Assembly: GCA_007120815.1 (NCBI GenBank)
Contig: SKMY01000088.1
Location: 1 to 13,597, forward strand
Length of the DNA stretch: 13,597 nucleotides
Source: Syntrophomonadaceae bacterium
Lineage (GTDB): Bacteria; Bacillota_D; Dethiobacteria; DTU022; UBA8154
Direction: 5' to 3'
The translations under genes and the position numbers were made by a program. This document shows positions 8,565 to 13,597 of the stretch, one piece after another. Position 1 is the first letter of the stretch. Every line of letters begins with the position of its first letter. The notes beneath the pieces were generated by a model. The model saw only the letters and a program-made list of their open reading frames with translations, searched no databases and was not told the DNA's origin.

Positions 8565-8671
8565 TCACCCCTTGATCCTTTATCCTTGATAGAAAAGCAT
8601 CGTTGAAGAGATATGAATTTTTGAAAAGTTCACGAGTTCACAATCATCAGCCAGCTTGACAGCACTTTTAT
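8565..8671 (-). other. Untranslated leader of the antiporter operon with short direct repeats
   Basis: About 100 bases lie between the predicted transcription start (near 8665) and the first gene. They hold two direct repeats. AGTTCAC occurs at 8627-8633 and 8635-8641 on the plus strand (8-bp period), and CCTTGAT occurs at 8570-8576 and 8584-8590 (14-bp period). The second pair surrounds the ribosome binding site AAGGGG (8568-8573). Either could be a regulator site, but no known operator is recognised and no riboswitch fold was seen. Confidence 0.3.
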
Positions 8672-8700
8672 AGTATAACGTATGGAGCTATTTTTGAAAA
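8672..8700 (-). promoter_or_regulatory. Candidate sigma-A promoter of the antiporter operon
   Basis: On the minus strand, TTTTCA (8695-8700; four of six matches to the -35 consensus) is followed after 17 bases by TATACT (8672-8677; five of six to the -10 consensus). The predicted start is near 8665, giving a leader of about 105 bases. The placement fits the operon, but the -35 is only moderate. Confidence 0.5.
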
Positions 8701-8842
8701 GGCATTGTATTTTATTTTCTATTCTTTTGGCTGAATCCCTTCCCGAAAAACGAAAAAAATTATTAGAAAAGTGGTGCAATAGGGAAAATAATCCGGGTGG
8801 GCCAGGAAAGAGCAGCGAATGAAAATCTCAAGCAGGGGGCAT
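8701..8842. other. Intergenic stretch with no recognised feature
   Basis: Between the antiporter promoter and the repeat at 8843 the sequence is AT-rich in its first half. I see no credible reading frame, tRNA or riboswitch, and no well-spaced plus-strand promoter for the small gene downstream. The promoter of that gene is therefore not identified. Confidence 0.4.
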
Positions 8843-8910
8843 AATTAAAAAAAAGTGCCGGCAATGCGTTGACGCTGTATTCGGTCACTTTACCGGTCAC
8901 TTTTTTAATT
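8843..8910. repeat. Large inverted repeat containing a 10-bp direct repeat
   Basis: The left arm 8843-8861 (AATT, A-run, GTGCCGG) is nearly the reverse complement of the right arm 8893-8910 (CCGGTCAC, T-run, AATT), with one bulged base and a different A/T run length. Inside, CGGTCACTTT occurs twice (8882-8891 and 8894-8903), so the left arm could pair with either copy. It might be a MITE or IS-end remnant, an imperfect bidirectional terminator, or a leader structure of the small gene that starts 40 bp later. The A-run/T-run flanks fit a terminator, but the loop of about 31 bases is long for one. Confidence 0.6.
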
Positions 8911-8936
8911 GAAGCCTGATCAACTTATTGGAGATT

Positions 8937-8942
8937 GGAGGG
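8937..8942 (+). promoter_or_regulatory. Ribosome binding site that sets the start of the small gene
   Basis: GGAGGG ends eight bases before ATG 8951. The frame is open further upstream, with an ATG at 8909, but that one follows a T-run/AATT repeat arm with no ribosome binding site. This motif is what decides for 8951. Confidence 0.75.
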
Positions 8943-8950
8943 TATCAATC

Positions 8951-9124
8951 ATGGGAAATAAGACATCCTTTCCCTATGCCCACTTGACGGAAAAAGAGCT
9001 AAAAAAACTCAGGGAAGCGGAAACGTTCCTTAACAACCAGCCCGATCACGAGCACGCGCGTCAGGAAGGAAAGCATATCATTCTCCTGGCCTATACGGTC
9101 GAAACCGAAATGAAGGTCGATTAA
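8951..9124 (+). CDS. Small conserved-looking protein of unknown function, 57 aa
   Basis: The only plus-strand gene I can support. From ATG 8951, with a strong GGAGGG eight bases upstream, it encodes a 57-residue soluble, strongly charged peptide (MGNKTSFPYAHLTEKELKKL at the start). A likely amphipathic helix rich in E, K and L covers about residues 12-28. It is followed by NNQPDHEHARQEGKH and a short hydrophobic strand IILLAYTVE. There is no signal peptide, membrane helix or cysteine motif. I do not recognise a family. Its stop is 2 bp from the stop of the convergent folC. It is the only gene between two minus-strand operons, and no promoter was found. Evidence for coding is the ribosome binding site and the plausible amino-acid composition, so it could still be spurious. 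Confidence 0.6.
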   Translation: MGNKTSFPYAHLTEKELKKLREAETFLNNQPDHEHARQEGKHIILLAYTVETEMKVD

Positions 9125-9149
9125 AGCTAAAGTAAAGCGGCGGGGCCGC
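9121..9149 (-). terminator. Possible weak terminator overlapping the end of folC
   Basis: On the minus strand, GCGGC-CCC-GCCGC (9149-9137) forms a 5-bp all-GC stem, followed by TTTACTTTAGCTTT. The hairpin lies in the last codons of folC and the T-rich part covers its stop. The stem is short and the T tract is interrupted, so termination may be partial. Confidence 0.35.
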
Positions 9150-10437
9150 GGGTTAACAGGTACCTGGCATCACTGATCAAGTAAAGGGACCCTGCGATCA
9201 GTACCATGTCCGGAGCCCTGACCATGGAAAGGGCCAGGCTGACCGCACCGTGGATGTCCTCAACCACGTGGACGGGGACCGAAACCAGCCTGGCCGCTTT
9301 TTCTTGAAGCAGCCAGGGGTCAGCTGCCCGCGGGCTGTTGGGCGTGGTTAAAATGACGGTGCCCGCCAGGGGTAGTATTTCCTGCAGGATATCTTCAATG
9401 GCTTTATCGTCCAGGATGCCTAAAACAAGCACCAGATGTCGGTAAGAAAAGGTCGATTCGATCGACCGCCTGAGCCCCTTAAAGGCCTCCAGGTTGTGTG
9501 CCCCATCCAGGACAACCAGGGGAGCTCGCCGCATAATTTCCAGACGGCCCGGCCACCGGGTACTTTCCAGGCCGCTGCGAACAGCGTCTTCTGTTAAGGT
9601 AAATCCTTTTTGTTCTAAGACTTCCAGGGCGGCCAGGGCCAAAGCAGCATTTCCCGGTTGGTAATCACCCAACATGACCAGGCGTAAGTCATTATAGGTC
9701 CGCTGAAGCCCCCGGTAGTGAAAAATCTGGCCCTCCAGGTTAACCGAGACGGTTTCTGTTGTAAATTCCCGGCCCAGGCAAAAAAGGTTTGCCCTTTTTT
9801 GCCTGGCCTTTTCTTTAATAACCTCCAGGGCCCGACCTGTGACCCCGGTGATTACATCTGCTTTCTCTTTGATGATGCCCGCTTTTTCCCCGGCTATTTC
9901 TTCAACCGTATTTCCTAAAACCTGGGTATGTTCCAGGCTTATCGTCGTAATTATTGCAGCCAGGGGGTTTATGACATTCGTTGCATCCAGGCGGCCCCCA
10001 AGGCCAACCTCAAGAACGACCAGGTCTGGCGATTCTTCTGAGAAATAGGTAAAAGCAATCGCCGTAACCACCTCAAATTCAGTGGGATGCCCCAGATCCG
10101 GGTTTTCTGCAATTTTTTCCACCAAGGGCTTGACCCGCTCCACCAGCTCAACCAGGCGCTCTTGAGAAATATCAACTCCGTTAATCGCCATACGATTGGT
10201 AAACTGCACCAGGTAAGGAGAGGTGTAGAGACCCACCCGGTAACCGGCCGCTTCCAGAATCCGCGCGGCAAAAGCCGCCACCGACCCTTTGCCGTTGCTT
10301 CCTCCAATGTGAAGAAACTTCAGCTTGTTCTGGGGGTTACCCAGAGCATCTAAAAGGGCTTGAATTCTATCCAATCCGGGATTCATTCCATATCGCTGTA
10401 TCCCATGTATCCAGCTTAATGCCTCCTGATAGTCCAC
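9127..10437 (-). CDS. folC: Bifunctional folylpolyglutamate synthase / dihydrofolate synthase
   Basis: 436-residue cytoplasmic ligase of the Mur-ligase superfamily. It adds glutamate to dihydropteroate (making dihydrofolate) and to folates, using ATP. Family signatures in order: PGLDRI near the N-terminus, the ATP-binding loop GGSNGKGS (45-52, with serine where threonine is common), TSPYLVQFTNR, EVGLGGRLDATN, the block SLEHTQVLGNTVEEIAGEKAG that includes the catalytic-site region, and LDGAHN in the C-terminal domain. Start choice: the frame opens at ATG 10464, but that codon lies inside a REP-like palindrome and touches its only AGAGG. ATG 10443 has just one base after GGAGG. GTG 10437 has GGAGG seven bases upstream and gives MDYQEALSWIHG, a normal FolC N-terminus. 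It is downstream of valS on the same strand, probably co-transcribed, and convergent with the small gene at 8951. Confidence 0.95.
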   Translation of the reverse strand: MDYQEALSWIHGIQRYGMNPGLDRIQALLDALGNPQNKLKFLHIGGSNGKGSVAAFAARILEAAGYRVGLYTSPYLVQFTNRMAINGVDISQERLVELVERVKPLVEKIAENPDLGHPTEFEVVTAIAFTYFSEESPDLVVLEVGLGGRLDATNVINPLAAIITTISLEHTQVLGNTVEEIAGEKAGIIKEKADVITGVTGRALEVIKEKARQKRANLFCLGREFTTETVSVNLEGQIFHYRGLQRTYNDLRLVMLGDYQPGNAALALAALEVLEQKGFTLTEDAVRSGLESTRWPGRLEIMRRAPLVVLDGAHNLEAFKGLRRSIESTFSYRHLVLVLGILDDKAIEDILQEILPLAGTVILTTPNSPRAADPWLLQEKAARLVSVPVHVVEDIHGAVSLALSMVRAPDMVLIAGSLYLISDARYLLTRGPAALL

Positions 10438-10456
10438 TTTCATTCCTCCATATATA

Positions 10457-10487
10457 GGGGACATTCCTCTAAAAGAGGTGTGTCCCC
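10457..10487. repeat. REP-like palindrome with GGGGACA ends next to the folC start
   Basis: Plus strand GGGGACATTCCTCT, loop AAA, AGAGGTGTGTCCCC: a 14-bp stem with one T-T mismatch and one G-T wobble. The GGGGACA/TGTCCCC ends resemble dispersed extragenic palindromes linked to REP-type Y1 transposases in many bacteria (family knowledge, not verified here). It lies in the valS-folC transcript, just upstream of the folC ribosome binding site. There it could stabilise or cleave the mRNA or affect translation. Confidence 0.7.
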
Positions 10488-10502
10488 ATACCTTGAAAAA
10501 TT

Positions 10503-10533
10503 GGGAAAGCGACAGAACTGTCCCCTGCTTCCC
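10503..10533. repeat. Second REP-like palindrome in the valS-folC gap
   Basis: GGGAAAGC and GCTTCCC form an outer stem with one bulge. Inside is GACAG-AA-CTGTC, followed by CCCC, so the TGTCCCC motif of the neighbouring palindrome recurs (ending at 10525). Together with 10457-10487 it forms a paired-palindrome arrangement filling most of the space between the two genes. Confidence 0.6.
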
Positions 10534-10545
10534 GATGTGTGCGCA

Positions 10546-13191
10546 TCAGGCCATTCTTTTTAGCTCTTCCATCCGACCGACCAGCTTGTCGTGGCGGGTT
10601 TTTAGCTCCTGTTCTTTACTTCGTTCTTTCTCTACCACGTCTTCAGGGGCTCTATTCAGGAAGTTCTTGTTGACCAGCTTTGCCGATACTTTTTCCAGGT
10701 CTTTTTCCAGTTCCTTGCGGGTTTTTTCCAGCCGGGAAATCTCCTGATCCAGGTCGATAACCCCCTCCAGGGGCAGGTAAACTTCCACATCACCAATCAG
10801 CGCCGTCAATGCCCTGGCAGGTTTTTCATCCTGCGGATCGCGGATTTCAACGGGATGAGCCCAGGCGAGCCGCTCCATAACTAACAGCTCCTGGTTTAAG
10901 ATATCCTTTTCCTTGGCCGGTACCCTTATAATAACAGGGGACTTTTGGCCGGGTGGGATATTGACCTCGCTCCGCAGATTTCGAATCGCCCGAATGACAT
11001 TCATTACAATGTCCATCTCCTTTCGGGCCCTTTCATCCACAAGGTCGGGCGAAGGCTCCGGCCAGGGGGCGACCACCAGGGCTTTGTCTTCCCCGCTTCG
11101 GGGGAGGCTTTGCCATATTTCCTCGGTAATAAAAGGCATAAAGGGGTGAAGCAGTCGTAGTGTCCTTTCCAGAATGAAATGCAAAACGGCCCGTGCTCTT
11201 TCCTTGCCAGCATCATCCGCGGCAAACATGGGGATTTTACTAAGCTCAATATACCAGTCGCAGAAGTCCCCCCATAAAAACTCGTAAACATTCCGGGCTG
11301 CCTCGCCCAGTTCATATTTTTCCAAAAGCCGGGTTGTTTCCTCCACAGCGGTGTTATAGCGGTCCAGGATCCAGCGGTCGTGGCGATTGAGACCATTGCC
11401 TAAAGGGCCCGGTTGATAACCCTGTAAATTCATCAGGACATAGCGGGAGGCGTTCCATATTTTGTTGGCAAAATTGCGGCTGGATTCAACATTGTCATGG
11501 CGGAACCGCTGGTCGTTTCCGGGGGCCTGCCCTGTTATCAGGGTGAAACGCAGGGTATCTGAACCGTATTCGTCGATCACGTCCAGGGGGTCTACGCCGT
11601 TACCCAGGGATTTACTCATTTTTCGACCCTGGGCATCGCGAACAAGCCCGTGAATACAGACATCGGAAAAAGGAATATCTTTCATGAAGTTCAGCGACAT
11701 AAATATCATGCGCGCTACCCAGAAGGTAATAATATCGTACCCCGTTACCAGGACATTCGTGGGAAAATAATGCTGGAGATCCGGGGTGTGCTCCGGCCAA
11801 CCCAGGGTGGAGAAAGGCCACAGGGCGGAGCTAAACCAGGTGTCCAAGACGTCGGGATCCTGTTCCAACCGGCTTTCTCCGCAGGAGGGGCAGGTGGAGG
11901 GGTCCTCCCGGGACACGATAATTTCCCCACAAGCGCAGTACCAGGCGGGAATCCGGTGCCCCCACCAGATTTGCCTTGAAATACACCAGTCGCGGATGTT
12001 TTCCATCCAGTTCAGGTACATGCGGGTAAACCGTTCCGGCACGTAGCGAACCCTGCCCTCATGGATCACGTCAATGGCCGGCTCGGCCAGGGGTTTCATA
12101 CGAACAAACCACTGCAGGGAAACAAGGGGTTCAATTTCCGTGGCACAGCGCTGGCAGTGCCCAACGGAATGGGAATAGTCTTCTACTTTGACCAAGAATC
12201 CTGTCGCTTCCAGTTCTTCCATTACTTTCTTACGCGCTTCTAAACGGTCCATCCCGGCAAACTTCCCCGTTGCCCCGGTCATGGCCCCGTCTTCTCCGAT
12301 GGCATTGACCCGTTCCAGGGAATGCCTCAGACCGATTTCAAAATCGTTTATGTCATGGGCAGGTGTTATTTTTACTGCCCCGGAACCGAAAGCCGGATCA
12401 ACGTAGTCGTCAGCAATAATCGGTATTTCCCTGTTCATCAGGGGGAGCATAACCGTCTTGCCGACCATTTGGCGGTAGCGCTCATCTTCTGGATGTACAG
12501 CCACAGCCGTATCTCCCAGCATGGTTTCGGGTCTTGTGGTGGCGACGACAATGTGCCCATCCCACCCTACACCGGGATACCGGATGTGGGTCAGGGTAGA
12601 TTCCTTGTCTTCATGCTCCACTTCGATATCTGAAAGGGCTGTATTACAGCGGACACACCAGTTTATCATGTAGTCTCCACGATAAATCAATCCCTGTTCG
12701 TACAGGGATACAAACACTTCCCGCACGGCCCGGGAGCAGCCTTCATCCATGGTAAATCGTTCCCTTGACCAGTCACAGGATACCCCCAGCTTGTAGAGCT
12801 GCTTCAGGATACGGCCGTGGTATTCTTCTTTCCACTCCCAGGCGCGTTCCAGAAACTTCTCCCGGCCCAGTTGGTGGCGGGTTTTCCCTTCAGCCAGGAT
12901 ATGTTCTTCCACCTTGTTTTGGGTTGCAATCCCGGCATGATCCGTTCCGGGTAGCCAGAGGGTATCGTATCCCTGCATTCTTCTCCAGCGAATGAGCACA
13001 TCCTGAATGGTGTTGTTCAGGGCGTGGCCCATATGCAGGGAACCCGTTACATTTGGAGGCGGAATAACAATGGTAAAGGTATTTTTGTTATCCTTGCGCG
13101 GCGCCGTGAAGTAATCCCCGTCCAGCCAGAACTGGTATATTTTTTGTTCCACCTGTTCCGGATCATACACCGATGGCAGATCAACACCCAT
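10546..13191 (-). CDS. valS: Valyl-tRNA synthetase
   Basis: 881-residue class Ia aminoacyl-tRNA synthetase, of usual length, which charges tRNA-Val in the cytoplasm. Landmarks numbered from my start: PPPNVTGSLHMGHA with the HIGH-type motif HMGH (53-56), LPGTDHAGIATQ, the CP1 editing domain with TTRPET (218-223) and GSGAVKITPAHDIND (ending 283), cysteine pairs WCVRC and HCQRC and a CAC...CPSC knuckle (possible zinc sites), IWWGHRIPAWYC, LDTWFSSALWPFSTLGWP, the KMSKS loop (524-528) followed by LGNGVDPLDV, an anticodon-binding helical domain, and a C-terminal coiled coil of about 65 residues rich in K, E and L. Start: the frame opens at GTG 13212, but ATG 13191 has AAGGGGG nine bases upstream and gives MGVDLPSVYDPEQVEQ. 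It is followed by folC and has its own promoter at 13314-13342. Confidence 0.98.
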   Translation of the reverse strand: MGVDLPSVYDPEQVEQKIYQFWLDGDYFTAPRKDNKNTFTIVIPPPNVTGSLHMGHALNNTIQDVLIRWRRMQGYDTLWLPGTDHAGIATQNKVEEHILAEGKTRHQLGREKFLERAWEWKEEYHGRILKQLYKLGVSCDWSRERFTMDEGCSRAVREVFVSLYEQGLIYRGDYMINWCVRCNTALSDIEVEHEDKESTLTHIRYPGVGWDGHIVVATTRPETMLGDTAVAVHPEDERYRQMVGKTVMLPLMNREIPIIADDYVDPAFGSGAVKITPAHDINDFEIGLRHSLERVNAIGEDGAMTGATGKFAGMDRLEARKKVMEELEATGFLVKVEDYSHSVGHCQRCATEIEPLVSLQWFVRMKPLAEPAIDVIHEGRVRYVPERFTRMYLNWMENIRDWCISRQIWWGHRIPAWYCACGEIIVSREDPSTCPSCGESRLEQDPDVLDTWFSSALWPFSTLGWPEHTPDLQHYFPTNVLVTGYDIITFWVARMIFMSLNFMKDIPFSDVCIHGLVRDAQGRKMSKSLGNGVDPLDVIDEYGSDTLRFTLITGQAPGNDQRFRHDNVESSRNFANKIWNASRYVLMNLQGYQPGPLGNGLNRHDRWILDRYNTAVEETTRLLEKYELGEAARNVYEFLWGDFCDWYIELSKIPMFAADDAGKERARAVLHFILERTLRLLHPFMPFITEEIWQSLPRSGEDKALVVAPWPEPSPDLVDERARKEMDIVMNVIRAIRNLRSEVNIPPGQKSPVIIRVPAKEKDILNQELLVMERLAWAHPVEIRDPQDEKPARALTALIGDVEVYLPLEGVIDLDQEISRLEKTRKELEKDLEKVSAKLVNKNFLNRAPEDVVEKERSKEQELKTRHDKLVGRMEELKRMA

Positions 13192-13313
13192 GAAACAAAA
13201 CCCCCTTGTCACTTAATAATGCCCGGCACGTTGTAAATAACTTGTCAAAAACGTCACGGCAAGAAAATGCAGCACTTTCATACGTATTATTCTTATCTCC
13301 GAGCTTTTTCCTT

Positions 13314-13342
13314 ATAATACATTTTCAAAGATGTAAAGTCAA
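13314..13342 (-). promoter_or_regulatory. Sigma-A promoter of valS-folC
   Basis: On the minus strand, TTGACT (13337-13342) and TATTAT (13314-13319) are separated by exactly 17 bases. A purine/A-rich tract upstream (about 13343-13390) could act as an UP element. The start near 13307 gives a leader of about 115 bases. No T-box consensus or strong terminator/antiterminator pair is seen in that leader, although such leaders are common before aminoacyl-tRNA synthetase genes in Firmicutes. Confidence 0.75.
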
Positions 13343-13412
13343 CTTTTACAGTTTCTGCCGGTTTTTTCTTTTTGTCACTCTTCTTATTGTTAACCCTGAT
13401 GTCTGTTTTTGG

Positions 13413-13441
13413 TTGACATACTTCTCCCTATCGGTTAATAT
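13413..13441 (+). promoter_or_regulatory. Strong sigma-A promoter reading out of the window
   Basis: TTGACA (13413-13418), a 17-base spacer and TAATAT (13436-13441) on the plus strand. The -35 is a perfect match and the -10 is close to consensus. It is back-to-back with the valS promoter, about 70 bp away. The predicted start is near 13447. The gene or RNA it would drive lies beyond the right edge or within 13447-13597. Confidence 0.6.
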
Positions 13442-13446
13442 TTAAT

Positions 13447-13474
13447 GGAGTTTCCGCTTCCCGGTATCGACTCC
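13447..13474 (+). other. Hairpin at the predicted 5' end of the rightward transcript
   Basis: GGAGT (13447-13451) pairs with ACTCC (13470-13474) around an 18-base loop. It begins at the position where the 13413 promoter would start transcription, a layout seen in structured leaders and small RNAs. A second possible stem, AATCGC (13543-13548) with GCGATT (13585-13590), lies further on. No known riboswitch or RNA family was recognised. Confidence 0.3.
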
Positions 13475-13519
13475 GGTTGCTCTTCAGGCTGGCTGATGCC
13501 TTTCTCTTAAGCTTTTAAC

Positions 13520-13597
13520 TTATAGAAAGTAGCGCTTGACAAAATCGCCGCCATAAAGAAGGCAGACCTCCTCAACGGGTGGGAAGCGATTAAAAAC
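13520..13597 (-). CDS. Possible C-terminal end of a gene truncated by the window edge
   Basis: Reading leftward from the edge, 25 sense codons end at TAA 13522-13520, giving a C-terminus that starts FNRFPPVEEVCLLYGGDF and ends VKRYFL. The composition is protein-like and the third-base pattern is plausible. However, 78 bases are too few to prove coding, and another frame is also open here. I do not recognise the family. It would be upstream of valS on the same strand, and the plus-strand promoter at 13413 would run antisense to it. Confidence 0.35.
   Translation of the reverse strand, partial: VFNRFPPVEEVCLLYGGDFVKRYFL

Noticed and set aside
8656..8684. TTGACA on the plus strand at 8656-8661 as a promoter for the small gene
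   Set aside because: No -10 box lies at 16-18 bases. The nearby TATAAC at 8674-8679 is only 12 bases away, and the AT-rich bases are better explained by the minus-strand TATACT.
11004..11396. 130-codon minus-strand frame inside valS
   Set aside because: It overlaps a fully conserved valyl-tRNA synthetase frame on the same strand. Its W, P and R-rich composition is typical of an out-of-frame reading.
13206..13445. 79-codon open frame on the plus strand upstream of valS
   Set aside because: It covers the valS promoter and the divergent promoter, has no ribosome binding site, and its residues (F, S, L-rich) reflect a pyrimidine-rich tract.
13445..13510. 21-codon plus-strand peptide beginning MEFPLPG
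   Set aside because: No ribosome binding site precedes it, and its start codon would fall at or before the predicted transcription start.
13442..13597. Known riboswitch, tRNA, 6S RNA or RNase P RNA at the right edge
   Set aside because: None of the conserved cores I could recall for these classes is present. Only generic stems are visible.
1..13597. CRISPR arrays, intact insertion sequences or prophage genes
   Set aside because: No regularly spaced repeat series, transposase, integrase or phage protein was found. The repeats present are isolated palindromes.

Overview
The window looks like a chromosomal segment from a Gram-positive anaerobe. I infer Firmicutes, class Clostridia, probably near the Desulfotomaculum/Pelotomaculum/Moorella group. 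The grounds are the strong AAGGAGG-type ribosome binding sites, the valS-folC gene order, consensus sigma-A promoters and the protein style. No taxon marker gene is present, so this is inference.

Left two thirds (1-8558, all on the minus strand, so transcription runs right to left). Five complete genes and the start of what is probably a sixth form one close-packed operon. The five complete genes all encode large polytopic membrane proteins of the ND2/ND4/ND5 (NuoL/M/N, MrpA/MrpD, HyfB/HyfF) proton-translocating family. In order of transcription they are 8558-7002, 6951-5473, 5460-3889, 3838-2258, 2200-206, and the truncated 163-1. All five complete copies keep the family's TM5 glutamate, TM7 and TM8 lysines and TM12 lysine. 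No redox subunit and no small Mrp subunit (B, C, E, F, G) lies in the window. Two neighbouring copies are close paralogues that also share their leader sequence. One copy carries a histidine-rich loop. The last complete copy has a NuoL/MrpA-like C-terminal extension. A candidate promoter lies at 8672-8700.

Middle (8559-8950). This intergenic region holds the antiporter promoter and leader, a stretch with nothing recognisable, and a large inverted/direct repeat at 8843-8910. It is followed by a small plus-strand gene (8951-9124, 57 aa, unknown function) that ends 2 bp from the convergent end of folC.

Right third (9127-13342, minus strand). valS (valyl-tRNA synthetase) is followed by folC (folylpolyglutamate/dihydrofolate synthase), the same order as in Bacillus. 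About 100 bp separates them, filled by two REP-like GGGGACA palindromes, one of which abuts the folC translation start. valS has a clear sigma-A promoter, and no T-box leader is visible.

Right edge (13343-13597). A consensus plus-strand promoter faces away from valS. Its predicted transcript starts with a hairpin. On the opposite strand there may be the last codons of another gene, truncated by the window edge.

Functionally, the valS-folC pair is housekeeping. The antiporter array is the distinctive part: a set of paralogous ion-translocating modules transcribed together, presumably serving proton/sodium translocation in a membrane complex whose other subunits, if any, lie beyond the left edge.
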